Assembly: GCF_016904675.1 (NCBI RefSeq)
Contig: NZ_CP070228.1
Coordinates: forward strand, 1,364,001-1,428,000
Direction of reading: 5' to 3'
Length of the DNA stretch: 64,000 nt
Origin: Arcanobacterium phocisimile
Lineage (GTDB): Bacteria; Actinomycetota; Actinomycetes; Actinomycetales; Actinomycetaceae
In this document: positions 27,002 to 34,919 of the stretch, one piece after another
How the letters are laid out: each line of letters starts with the position of its first letter
Position numbering within the stretch: the first letter of the stretch is position 1
Program-made: the position numbers and the translations under genes
The notes under the pieces: generated by a model
The model's database searches: none
What the model was told of the DNA's origin: nothing
Seen by the model: only the letters and a program-made list of their open reading frames with translations

Positions 27002-27019
27002 AAGCATAGGAAGCAGAGC

Positions 27020-27649
27020 ATGAGCACAGAAAAAGCGCAATCGTGGTTGTATGCAGAATCGTTTGTCACCGACGGCGATGCTGTCGAACAGGCACGTTAT
27101 CAGGCGGCTGAACTCGGTATCGAAAGTGTCAGCCCAGCAACTGGGCAATTCCTCTCGTTCCTAGCAACAGGTAGTCAGATCAAAACAATTGCCGATATTG
27201 GAACAGGCACTGGTGTATCTGGCCTGTATTTGCTCAGTGGCTCGAAAGAGTCCCAGCTTACTAGTATCGATATTGATTCCGAGGCGCAAAATCTTGCCCG
27301 GCAAAACTTTGCAGCAACGGGGATCCGTGCGGGACGCTACCGGCTTATCAATGGTCGCAGTGCTGATATCCTGCCACGTCTCGCTCCTAACTCCTACGAT
27401 ATCGTCTTTATCGACGGCGATATTTTAGAAGCAGAAGGTGACGTTCTGGAGGCATTGCGGATGCTTCGTACCAGTGGAATACTGATTGTCGCACATGCTC
27501 TCTACCATGATCGTGTTGCTGATCCAGCGCGTCGGGACGACAACACAGTAGCAATGCGAAATATTGGCCGTATGCTCCACGACAGCGATCAGGTAACTAC
27601 ATCGCTTCTGCCGTTAGGCGATGGTCTGCTCGTGGCTAAGAAGCTTTAG
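27020..27649 (+). CDS. Class I SAM-dependent O-methyltransferase
   Basis: A 209-aa methyltransferase of the catechol-O-methyltransferase-like (Methyltransf_3) type. The SAM-binding motif I is IADIGTGTGVSGLYL, followed by the acidic SIDIDSEAQ, a DIVFIDGD segment and HALYHDRVADP. It resembles the small actinobacterial Rv1220c-type enzymes. The acceptor is unknown. AGGAAGC precedes the ATG; it follows mrp by 18 nt and ends in a strong hairpin. Confidence 0.9.
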   Translation: MSTEKAQSWLYAESFVTDGDAVEQARYQAAELGIESVSPATGQFLSFLATGSQIKTIADIGTGTGVSGLYLLSGSKESQLTSIDIDSEAQNLARQNFAATGIRAGRYRLINGRSADILPRLAPNSYDIVFIDGDILEAEGDVLEALRMLRTSGILIVAHALYHDRVADPARRDDNTVAMRNIGRMLHDSDQVTTSLLPLGDGLLVAKKL

Positions 27650-27660
27650 AAACGCTTCAA

Positions 27661-27702
27661 ATAAGCTCCGGCGACAATACGTGTATTGTCGCCGGAGCTT
27701 AT
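27661..27702. terminator. Bidirectional terminator with a 20-bp perfect stem
   Basis: Arms 27661-27680 and 27683-27702 are perfectly complementary (the central bases must open into the loop), GC-rich in the middle, with ATAAG/CTTAT ends and TTTTC beyond. It separates the plus-strand methyltransferase from convergent tatC and marks the left border of the molybdoenzyme island. Confidence 0.9.
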
Positions 27703-27707
27703 TTTCA

Positions 27708-28466
27708 TTAACTTGCATGTGTTGACGATTGCTTTTTATGAACGTAACGATCTCTAAGCCAAGAAATACCAACTGCTACTAAATATAAAGTGAGTAATAA
27801 TAGCGCCTGTATAGTCATCGGCCAGGGACTTGGCAAAGGGTTGGCGATCGCAGCAAAAACAAACGCACTAACAGTTGCCCAACGCCATCCGCTGAGCATT
27901 GTCCGAGCTGACATGACACCCAGGAAATTCAGGACGACTAACAGTTCTGGAATCAAGAAAGATATCCCGAATGCAATAACTAGGCGCATATAAAAAAGTA
28001 CATAAGTGTTCGCTTGTAGTAAGGAAACCGCGCCTTCTGGCACAAATGATTGGAGTATTTCTACTGCCCGCGGAGCAAGCCAAATGCCGCTGAGAGCTCC
28101 TGCAGAAAAAAGCACAACTCCAACAAGCCCAAAAACTGCGAGATAGATTTTTTCTTTTCTCTTCAATGCTGGAGCAACAAAAATTCCTATTTGGCAGATC
28201 CACCATGGACTCGTCAATAAAATTGCGGTCCATATTGCCACTGTCAGCTTGAGATCGAATGCAGCGCCAATCGTCTGAAAATTTAAACTAACCGCACCAT
28301 TATGTGTCGCTTTAACCGGTCCTTGAATGAACTGCATGACCGGATCATAGAGATACCATCCGGGGACTGTACCGAGAACTATTCCAGCAATGGACAGCAG
28401 CAGTCTTTTCCGAAGCTCTCGCAGATGGGCAAAAATTCCCATTCGTGCTTCCGGATTATTCTTCAC
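27708..28466 (-). CDS. tatC: Sec-independent translocase subunit TatC
   Basis: A 252-aa polytopic membrane protein with the TatC opening HLRELRKRLLLS and the first periplasmic loop containing the YDPVMQFIQGP stretch. About six transmembrane segments follow. TatC recognises twin-arginine signal peptides and with TatA/TatB moves folded proteins across the membrane. Its start is GTG, 8 nt after tatA. The expected client in this window is the DmsA-like reductase at 39319-41871. Confidence 0.95.
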   Translation of the reverse strand: MKNNPEARMGIFAHLRELRKRLLLSIAGIVLGTVPGWYLYDPVMQFIQGPVKATHNGAVSLNFQTIGAAFDLKLTVAIWTAILLTSPWWICQIGIFVAPALKRKEKIYLAVFGLVGVVLFSAGALSGIWLAPRAVEILQSFVPEGAVSLLQANTYVLFYMRLVIAFGISFLIPELLVVLNFLGVMSARTMLSGWRWATVSAFVFAAIANPLPSPWPMTIQALLLLTLYLVAVGISWLRDRYVHKKQSSTHAS

Positions 28467-28474
28467 GCAACGAC

Positions 28475-28666
28475 CTACTCGTTATGTCCTTCTTTTTCAT
28501 CAGTAATTGCGCCATCTTCTGGTGGAACATCATCTTGGAGTTCTTTCAATTCTTTCTTTAACACCTTGGCGCTTTGCCCAATCGACTTGGCAATTGTTGG
28601 AAGCTTCGAAGCACCAAAAATCACGATAAGAACAATGATGACAACAATAATATGAGACGGCTTCAT
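28475..28666 (-). CDS. tatA: Sec-independent translocase subunit TatA
   Basis: A 63-aa protein with one N-terminal helix (HIIVVIIVLIVIFGASKLP), the FG-x-x-KLP turn, an amphipathic helix (IAKSIGQSAKVLKKELKEL) and an acidic tail: a textbook TatA. GGGGAG precedes the ATG. It forms the pore with TatC, the next gene, and is divergent from modA. Confidence 0.95.
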   Translation of the reverse strand: MKPSHIIVVIIVLIVIFGASKLPTIAKSIGQSAKVLKKELKELQDDVPPEDGAITDEKEGHNE

Positions 28667-28781
28667 ATACTCCCCTAATAAAAAGAACGATAATGCCTAG
28701 AGTACATATATTAACTTGTACTGCATGCGAACGTCAGCCCCTACTATTTATAACACTGTTAATTTACGTATTTCCACAACT

Positions 28782-28811
28782 TTGGCAATCATCAAAAGTA
28801 CTCGGTATCCT
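28782..28811 (+). promoter_or_regulatory. Candidate promoter for modA-modBC
   Basis: TTGGCA (28782-28787), an 18-nt spacer and TATCCT (28806-28811) stand 43 nt before the modA start. The tatA-modA divergent region also contains small palindromes (GCATGC, GCATATGC), but I see no clear ModE-type site. Confidence 0.4.
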
Positions 28812-28853
28812 TGGTTCGCATATGCAAAGCACTATTTCAAAGGAGTGTGTGAC

Positions 28854-29606
28854 ATGAAAAAACAACGCTGGCTGGTTAGTCTATGCGTCACATTAGTTCT
28901 TTCTGGATGTCTTGGATCGGCTGATCTGCCAAATGACACAAACAAGATCACAATTTTTGCAGCTTCTTCTTTGCACCAAGCGCTTCCAGAGATCGTTTCA
29001 GAATTAGCTCCGGATATAAATGTTAGCTTCAATTTTGATGGCTCTTCTTCCTTAGTAGATCAGCTTTCCCAGGGCGCCCCAGCCGACTTACTCATCACTG
29101 CCGATGAAAATAATATGCAGAAAGCGCTAGCGAACGGATTGGTAGACAATACTGAATCATTCGCCTCTAACACGTTAGTGCTCGTAGTTCCCAACGATAA
29201 TCCGGGCAACATTTCACGCTTTGATCAACAGTCACTTCAAGGAAAACGCCTCGTGATCTGTGCCCAACAAGTCCCGTGTGGAACAGCAACACAAAAGCTA
29301 GCTTCGGAGACTAATGTAAAGCTCACTCCCGTATCTGAGGAACAATCTGTCACAAGTGTGCTCGGTAAAGTTATTAGTGGAGAAGCTGACGCGGGAATAG
29401 TCTATAAAACAGATGCTATTTTTGCACAGGAAAAAGTATCTTCAATCGATATCGAAAATGCGGAACAAATAGTCAATAACTATATGATCGGAGTAACTCA
29501 CGGCACTCAGCATTCAGCTTTGGCACAACGGTTCCAAGATCTTATTCTCAGTGCAGATGGGCAACGGAAGCTTGCTCAGTTTGGTTTCACAGTTCTAACG
29601 AAATAA
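28854..29606 (+). CDS. modA: Molybdate-binding lipoprotein ModA
   Basis: A 250-aa extracytoplasmic substrate-binding protein. I start it at the ATG at 28854, with AGGAG 8 nt upstream, giving a lipoprotein signal with lipobox LSGC; the upstream in-frame ATG lacks these. ModA features are visible: FAASSLHQALPEI, FNFDGSSSLVDQL, GAPADLLITADE and GEADAGIVYKTDA. It binds molybdate (and tungstate) and delivers it to the ModBC transporter encoded 2 nt downstream. It supplies metal for the cofactor genes that follow. Confidence 0.93.
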   Translation: MKKQRWLVSLCVTLVLSGCLGSADLPNDTNKITIFAASSLHQALPEIVSELAPDINVSFNFDGSSSLVDQLSQGAPADLLITADENNMQKALANGLVDNTESFASNTLVLVVPNDNPGNISRFDQQSLQGKRLVICAQQVPCGTATQKLASETNVKLTPVSEEQSVTSVLGKVISGEADAGIVYKTDAIFAQEKVSSIDIENAEQIVNNYMIGVTHGTQHSALAQRFQDLILSADGQRKLAQFGFTVLTK

Positions 29607-29608
29607 CA

Positions 29609-31108
29609 ATGCAGAATTCTCAACATCCGTTATCCCACTCTCAACAGCTTGCCTACGCCCCGTGGTTACTGGTGCCGGCCATAGTCGGTCTATTATTCCT
29701 CATCTTCCCAATATTTGCGTTGCTACTAAGCACGCCTTGGGTTTCTATTATCGATCTGTTGCACAGCCCCGAAGCAACAGATGCATTATGGCTATCCGTA
29801 AAATCTGCTAGCATCGCCACGCTTTTGACCACTGTCTTTGGTGTTCCCCTCGCATTCGCTATCGCGCGTAGCAAACAGTGGCAAGGGAAGCTTCTGCGTA
29901 TTCTCGTGCTACTTCCGTTAACACTTCCCCCAGTCGTCTCTGGTCTTGCACTCATGCTGGTCTGGGGACGGCGAGGAATGTTGGGATATTATCTTGATAT
30001 AGCCGGATATTCCATCAGCTTCTCGACCATAGCTGTTATTTTTTCCCAGATCTTCGTCTCGCTCCCTTTTTTAGTGATTACCTTTGAAGCAGCCATACGG
30101 ACACATGGGACTGCATACGAAGATACTGCGGTGGCGCTTGGCGCCTCAAGAACTCGCACATTTTTCACAGTCTCGCTCCCTTTACTAGCCCCAGCATTAA
30201 TATCTTCTATGGCCTTGGCTTTCTCGAGAGCCCTCGGCGAATTTGGAGCCACAATTACGTTTGCCGGATCTTTACAAGGCATCACCCGCACAATGCCCAT
30301 CCAGATTTATTTACAACGCGAACTCGACACTGACCAAGCGCTGGCTTTAGCCGTTATACTGATCAGCATCGCACTCGTCATGCTTGTCATTGGTAGTGTT
30401 CGGCTCCCCCTCTTTAGAATCTCTCGTATCCGTTCCTTGCCTTTAAAAAATCCTCAGGATTATAGTCACGAGCAGCGTAATTCCCAAGCGACTTCCGCCC
30501 CTGAGATTACTGTTCAAGCAAGTATCAAGGATCGAGACTTTAACGTGTCAACAACGTTTAAAGCCAACACAATAACAGTAATCAATGGCCCAAACGGCTC
30601 TGGAAAATCAACTCTCCTTAACCTGATCGCTGGAAATATCGTGGCAACACACGGTGGAGTTACGTTCACCCCGCCGCATCCGCGAGTGTCACTCCTACAG
30701 CAAAATCCATATTTGTTCCCTCATCTGAATGTCGTGCAGAATGTTGAATTCAGCTTTCGCTGCCGTGGTTTTTCTCGCACTCAAGCCCGCGCTCGCGCCA
30801 TGGAAGAATTATCGTTCGTCGGCATAGAAACTCATGCACTACAGGACGTCAGGCAATTGTCTGGCGGAGAAGCTCAACGAGTTGCTATCGCCAGAGCAAT
30901 GGCAACCGAACCCAACGTCGTCCTTCTAGACGAACCATTCACTGCGCTCGATGAAACTACTGCACGTAAGCTTAGAGTTACGCTGCGCAAACGACTTCAA
31001 GCAGAATCTGTCACTGCTCTGATCGTCTCTCACGACCGACAAGACACCGAATACTTTGCTCATTCGCTTCTCCAACTCCAACATGGAAAAATAATCAGCC
31101 ATGAGTAA
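29609..31108 (+). CDS. modBC: Molybdate ABC transporter ModB-ModC fusion (permease plus ATPase)
   Basis: A 499-aa fusion. Residues of about 15-268 form a ModB permease with five or six helices and the EAA loop (EDTAVALGASRTRTFF, near 171-186). A linker near 270-300 leads to an ABC ATPase: Walker A NGPNGSGKST (near 326-335), signature LSGGEAQRVAIARAM (417-431), Walker B VVLLDEPFTALDE and the H-loop VSHDRQ. ModC normally has a C-terminal MOP molybdate-sensing domain; the chain stops about 25 residues after the H-loop, so that domain is missing. The frame is continuous, so this is a real fusion. Confidence 0.93.
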   Translation: MQNSQHPLSHSQQLAYAPWLLVPAIVGLLFLIFPIFALLLSTPWVSIIDLLHSPEATDALWLSVKSASIATLLTTVFGVPLAFAIARSKQWQGKLLRILVLLPLTLPPVVSGLALMLVWGRRGMLGYYLDIAGYSISFSTIAVIFSQIFVSLPFLVITFEAAIRTHGTAYEDTAVALGASRTRTFFTVSLPLLAPALISSMALAFSRALGEFGATITFAGSLQGITRTMPIQIYLQRELDTDQALALAVILISIALVMLVIGSVRLPLFRISRIRSLPLKNPQDYSHEQRNSQATSAPEITVQASIKDRDFNVSTTFKANTITVINGPNGSGKSTLLNLIAGNIVATHGGVTFTPPHPRVSLLQQNPYLFPHLNVVQNVEFSFRCRGFSRTQARARAMEELSFVGIETHALQDVRQLSGGEAQRVAIARAMATEPNVVLLDEPFTALDETTARKLRVTLRKRLQAESVTALIVSHDRQDTEYFAHSLLQLQHGKIISHE

Positions 31109-31119
31109 TTGACAACTAG

Positions 31120-31608
31120 TTAACTATCTTCTCGATGCCACTGACCGGAACGACCACCAGCTTTATATGTAATTTTGCAATCAGTGATCTCAACACTTCG
31201 GTCCACACCCTTGACCATATCAACTATTGCTAAAGCGCTAACCGTGGCCGCGGTTAAAGCCTCCATTTCTACGCCAGTACGATCGGCAGTTCGTATCGTA
31301 GCTGAAATCGCAATATGATCTTCTTCTAAACTCATATCTACGCTAGCTCCATGAATACCGATGATGTGCGCGAGCGGTAGAAGATCCGGAACTTTTTTTG
31401 CTGCTTGAATACCACTAATTCTAGCTACCGCTAAAACATCACCTTTCGGCACAGTACCTTCGCGCAGAGCGCGCATAACTTTCGTGGAGCACTTTACTTT
31501 TGCTGTAGCAGTCGCAACACGGTTAGTCGGTTGTTTTTCAGTTACGTCTACCATGTACGCATGTCCAGTATTATCCAGGTGTGTAAACGAGGTCTGAGAG
31601 TTTGACAT
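31120..31608 (-). CDS. moaC: Cyclic pyranopterin monophosphate synthase MoaC
   Basis: A 162-aa enzyme completing step one of molybdenum cofactor synthesis by converting the MoaA product to cPMP. I use the ATG at 31608, preceded by AAGGA and located after the moeA stop; the longer frame would lie inside moeA. Signature stretches are MVDVTEKQPTNRVATA, KVPDLLPLAHIIGIHGASVD and GVEMEALTAATVSALAIVDM (Lys and Glu of the active site included). It is the last gene of moeB-moeA-moaC and converges on modBC. Confidence 0.95.
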   Translation of the reverse strand: MSNSQTSFTHLDNTGHAYMVDVTEKQPTNRVATATAKVKCSTKVMRALREGTVPKGDVLAVARISGIQAAKKVPDLLPLAHIIGIHGASVDMSLEEDHIAISATIRTADRTGVEMEALTAATVSALAIVDMVKGVDRSVEITDCKITYKAGGRSGQWHREDS

Positions 31609-31618
31609 ATTGTTTTCC

Positions 31619-32839
31619 TTAACGTAGACGGAGAATAGAAATGTTCTGACCTGGCTGAACCCATTTTTCAGTTGCAGGTACCAAAGCAAGAGCAGTGGCC
31701 TTAGGTAAGGACCCGACAAAGTGAGACGCCGAACCACCAGCAGATGCAGGAACTACTCCCCTCTCACTTTCCACTACAGGTACAAACTGGTCACGGCCTA
31801 GTTTATGCTTCCATGAGGTACCAGCTACAGAAGTGGTAAATAAATCAGCATATTCAATCCGTTTCCCGCCTTCCATGACGTTGAGTAACGGCAAAACAAA
31901 TAGATACATGGAAACATATACACTTACCGGGTTTCCTGGTAAACATATGACAGGAACACCAGAGATCTCTCCAAAACCTTGAGGCTTTCCTGGTTGCATC
32001 ATGACTTTAGTAAAATTTACCCCGTGCGAACGCAGACTCGATTTGACGACATCGAATGCCCCCGCACTCACTCCCCCCGTAGTGAGCACTAGATCGCATT
32101 CACTCACCAATTTTTCGATCGTCTCAACAAAGTGGGCAGAATCATCAGAATGCAAAGAGCGCACAGTCACATTAGCTCCTCGCTCAAATAGCAACCCACT
32201 AACGAGGAATGAATTCGAATCCGGGATAGTGCCGAAGTCTAACTCTTCACCGGGCGAACGCAATTCATTTCCAGTAGCTACTACCCCGACATTTAACTGA
32301 CGATGAACCTTGACTGTCGCAAAACCGACAGCCGAAAACGCTGCGATATGGGACGGAGTAACCCTCGTTCCAGCTGTGAAAATTTTCTCCCCGACAGCCA
32401 CGTCTTCGCCCGCATGGCGTACATTCGCATTTTTTTGGAGGGATATCTTGGGAACCACACAGTCGGGTGCCTGAGTAGCCATGTTCTCCATACCGCCGAT
32501 AGTATCTTCGACGCGGATAACACTATTTGCACCTTCGGGCAGTGGTGCACCAGTCATTATTCGACTGGCTTGCCCGGGGAATATTTTCACTTGTGGAGCA
32601 CATCCCGCTGGAATATCTTCGACAACACGGAGTTCTTGTCCCGGAATCACATCCTGTGCTCGCACAGCAAACCCGTCCATCGCAGAATTCGTAAAAGGTG
32701 GAATAGGGTAATGCGCTATGATGTCTTCAGCAAGAACTCTATTCAAGGCTTTCTCTATGGGTACATCTATAACTGGACTAGTATTGGCCAAACTTAAGAT
32801 ATCGTCATAGTGTTGTTCAACGGTTTTCATTACTCTCAT
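31619..32839 (-). CDS. moeA: Molybdopterin molybdenumtransferase MoeA
   Basis: A 406-aa enzyme that inserts molybdate into adenylylated molybdopterin. The ATG at 32839 follows the moeB stop; an ATG nine bases further in (32830, with GAGAG just upstream) is an equally possible start. Motifs: FTNSAMDGFAVRA, RIMTGAPLPEGANSVIRVED, GIPDSNSF-type segment (GTIPDSNSFLVSGLL), LTTGGVSAGAFD and PGKPQGFGE with LPGNPVSVYVSM. All four MoeA domains are present at normal length. Confidence 0.95.
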   Translation of the reverse strand: MRVMKTVEQHYDDILSLANTSPVIDVPIEKALNRVLAEDIIAHYPIPPFTNSAMDGFAVRAQDVIPGQELRVVEDIPAGCAPQVKIFPGQASRIMTGAPLPEGANSVIRVEDTIGGMENMATQAPDCVVPKISLQKNANVRHAGEDVAVGEKIFTAGTRVTPSHIAAFSAVGFATVKVHRQLNVGVVATGNELRSPGEELDFGTIPDSNSFLVSGLLFERGANVTVRSLHSDDSAHFVETIEKLVSECDLVLTTGGVSAGAFDVVKSSLRSHGVNFTKVMMQPGKPQGFGEISGVPVICLPGNPVSVYVSMYLFVLPLLNVMEGGKRIEYADLFTTSVAGTSWKHKLGRDQFVPVVESERGVVPASAGGSASHFVGSLPKATALALVPATEKWVQPGQNISILRLR

Positions 32840-32843
32840 TTCA

Positions 32844-33560
32844 TTATGCTCTCGTAGTGGCAACAGGTACAGTTCGCATCTCTCCATTGAGTACATCAAT
32901 TAATGCGATCTTCCCGTATGTCTTAGTTCCCATACCGCCAATAATCTTCAAAGCCTCTGAAGCCATATACGATCCAATCACACCACATATTGGCCCAAAT
33001 GTTCCTTTTTCTTGTGGAGTTGGCAAAGCATCATATTTTTCTGAACGCGGGTAGACATCGTCAAGAGTGACACTATCTACAGACCCATCATGCATGAAAA
33101 CACTGACTTGGCCGTAGTAAGAAATAACTGCTCCCCAGACATGCGGTAAGCCTAGCTCTTCACACACATCATTAACCAGATACCGTGTTTGGAAATTATC
33201 TGAACAATCAATAACCAAATCGTATGATCCTACAATTTGCTGAGCATTATCTGTAGTTAGCTTAACCGAGTGAAGTTCAGTGCCAGTGTGCGGATTCAAG
33301 TCGTTCATTACCTGCGCGGCACTCGTCGTCTTTCTCATTCCTTCTTTCACAGAACTGTGTATCACTTGGCGTTGAAGATTTGATTCGTCGACGACGTCGT
33401 TATCGACAATACCGATAGTGCCCACTCCGGCTGCTGTTAAATAAAGAAGAACAGGCGACCCAAGTCCTCCTGCACCAACCACTAAAACCCGAGCATTCTC
33501 GACTCTTTGCTGCGCGACTTCGCCAAATCCTGGCAGTCGAAGATGCCTTGTATACCGCAC
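32844..33560 (-). CDS. moeB: MoeB/ThiF-family sulfur-carrier adenylyltransferase without zinc cysteines
   Basis: A 238-aa E1-like enzyme that adenylates the C-terminus of MoaD. Nucleotide-binding GAGGLGSP, NLQRQVIH (arginine finger) and the Asp of DCSDNFQTRY are intact, as is GPICGVIGS. The paired CxxC zinc site of E. coli MoeB is absent: the first pair is replaced by DALPTPQEKG and none occurs at the C-terminus. No rhodanese domain follows. It begins the moeB-moeA-moaC operon, divergent from mogA-moaE with overlapping promoters. Confidence 0.9.
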   Translation of the reverse strand: MRYTRHLRLPGFGEVAQQRVENARVLVVGAGGLGSPVLLYLTAAGVGTIGIVDNDVVDESNLQRQVIHSSVKEGMRKTTSAAQVMNDLNPHTGTELHSVKLTTDNAQQIVGSYDLVIDCSDNFQTRYLVNDVCEELGLPHVWGAVISYYGQVSVFMHDGSVDSVTLDDVYPRSEKYDALPTPQEKGTFGPICGVIGSYMASEALKIIGGMGTKTYGKIALIDVLNGEMRTVPVATTRA

Positions 33561-33573
33561 CTATTTCCTCCGT

Positions 33574-33601
33574 TTGCGTATAGGCAGTTATCCCCTAAAC
33601 T
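33574..33601 (+). promoter_or_regulatory. Candidate promoter for mogA-moaE (leaderless)
   Basis: TTGCGT (33574-33579), a 16-nt spacer and TAAACT (33596-33601) are followed by 6 nt and then the ATG at 33608. No Shine-Dalgarno precedes the start. The element lies within the 47-nt gap to the divergent moeB gene. Confidence 0.5.
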
Positions 33602-33607
33602 TATGGC

Positions 33608-34618
33608 ATGAGCCTAAGCGTAGTAAAATTTGCCGTCATTACAGTATCTGATCGTGTTTCTCGCGGAATTCGCGAAGACGGATCCGGACCCCTTGCCAAA
33701 GAGATATTATCTCAATTCGGCGAGATTGTTTTTTATGATGTTGTTCCTGATGGCATTGAACCCGTCCAAGGCGCAATTCATGCAGCTATGCAGGCAGGAA
33801 GCAATATCATTTTGACCACAGGTGGCACTGGGATCACCCAACGCGATCAGACGCCACAGGCAGTTTCTTCGTTGCTTTCGTTTGACATCCCTGGAATTGC
33901 TGCATTGATTCGAGAAAAATCGAAAGTGGCAACTGCTGTTCTTAGCCGTTCTATAGCTGGAGTTGTAGACGACGGAACATATCGAGCTGCGGTTGTTACT
34001 TTGCCTGGTTCACCAAATGCAGTAGCTGAAGGCATATCCGCTATTTCTGAACTTTTCTCACACTTAGCTGAACAACTAAAAAACGGTGACCACGACACCC
34101 ACCTTTCTTCAGAACAACCACCTACTTCGCACCCTCACTCGGGCCATTTTGAACATACGTATAAGCTTGCACACCACGCTGAGCCCTCCACAGGAATCGG
34201 AGAAGTGGTCATTGCACAAATTCAAGATTCTCCTATTTCTATGGATGCCCTCCAGGCTGCTGTTTCTTCAGATATGGCCGGAGCGATTACTAGTTTTTGC
34301 GGTCAAGTACGCAATCATGACCATAAGAGGGGCGTTACCGGCATTAGCTACTCGGCACACCCGAGCTCGAACGAAATTATCCGTTCCATAGCCGAAAAAG
34401 TGGCACGCGAACGAGGCTTACACAAGATCGCCGTCATCCACAGAATCGGCCAATTAACGGTAGGCGACGTTGCTCTCGGAGTTGCAGTAAGCTCTGACCA
34501 TCGCAAAGAATCGTTCCAAGCAGTTGAAGATCTCGTCGAACGCGTAAAACTCGAACTACCAATATGGAAAAAACAAGAGTTTACCGACGGCTCATCTCAA
34601 TGGTCCGGTATGGCATAA
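33608..34618 (+). CDS. MogA/MoaB-MoaE fusion with a histidine-rich linker
   Basis: A 336-aa two-domain protein. Residues of about 5-155 are a MogA/MoaB molybdopterin adenylyltransferase (AVITVSDRVSRG, ILTTGGTGITQRD, TLPGSPNAVAEG). Residues of about 196-336 are MoaE, the large subunit of molybdopterin synthase (SFCGQVRNHD, HRIGQLTVGD, SSDHRKESF and PIWKKQEF with the active-site lysine). The linker (about 160-192) carries eight histidines. The fusion joins molybdopterin formation with its adenylylation. It converges on moaD, its expected partner, 9 nt away. Confidence 0.93.
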   Translation: MSLSVVKFAVITVSDRVSRGIREDGSGPLAKEILSQFGEIVFYDVVPDGIEPVQGAIHAAMQAGSNIILTTGGTGITQRDQTPQAVSSLLSFDIPGIAALIREKSKVATAVLSRSIAGVVDDGTYRAAVVTLPGSPNAVAEGISAISELFSHLAEQLKNGDHDTHLSSEQPPTSHPHSGHFEHTYKLAHHAEPSTGIGEVVIAQIQDSPISMDALQAAVSSDMAGAITSFCGQVRNHDHKRGVTGISYSAHPSSNEIIRSIAEKVARERGLHKIAVIHRIGQLTVGDVALGVAVSSDHRKESFQAVEDLVERVKLELPIWKKQEFTDGSSQWSGMA

Positions 34619-34627
34619 CAGCGGTAA

Positions 34628-34882
34628 TCACCCACCAGCAAATGGCGGAAGGACATCCAGCTCGGCAACATCGCTTATACGATCTGCAACTTCTAGTCGG
34701 CGCCCGCCGCTTAAAAATGCACAGACAGAAAGATCTAAACGAAACTTTTCTCCATGCTCAGCCGCTAGGACATCAATGAGATCAGCGAGTGTTGCTTGTG
34801 CAGGTAATGAAATTGTTTCTGCAGTCTTTCCTGCACTATCAGCGATTCCTGCAAAGTATTTCACGGTAACTATAATATCCAT
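34628..34882 (-). CDS. moaD: Molybdopterin synthase small subunit MoaD
   Basis: An 84-aa ubiquitin-fold sulfur carrier. I start it at the ATG at 34882, preceded by GGAAGG. It begins DIIVTVKYFAGIADSAGK and ends in the diagnostic Gly-Gly (PPFAGG), the site adenylated by MoeB and thiocarboxylated before sulfur transfer by MoaE. It follows moaA by 37 nt on the same strand. Confidence 0.93.
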   Translation of the reverse strand: MDIIVTVKYFAGIADSAGKTAETISLPAQATLADLIDVLAAEHGEKFRLDLSVCAFLSGGRRLEVADRISDVAELDVLPPFAGG

Positions 34883-34919
34883 TTTTAGCCTTCCACTGAA
34901 ACTAAAGGTTGTCTTTGAG

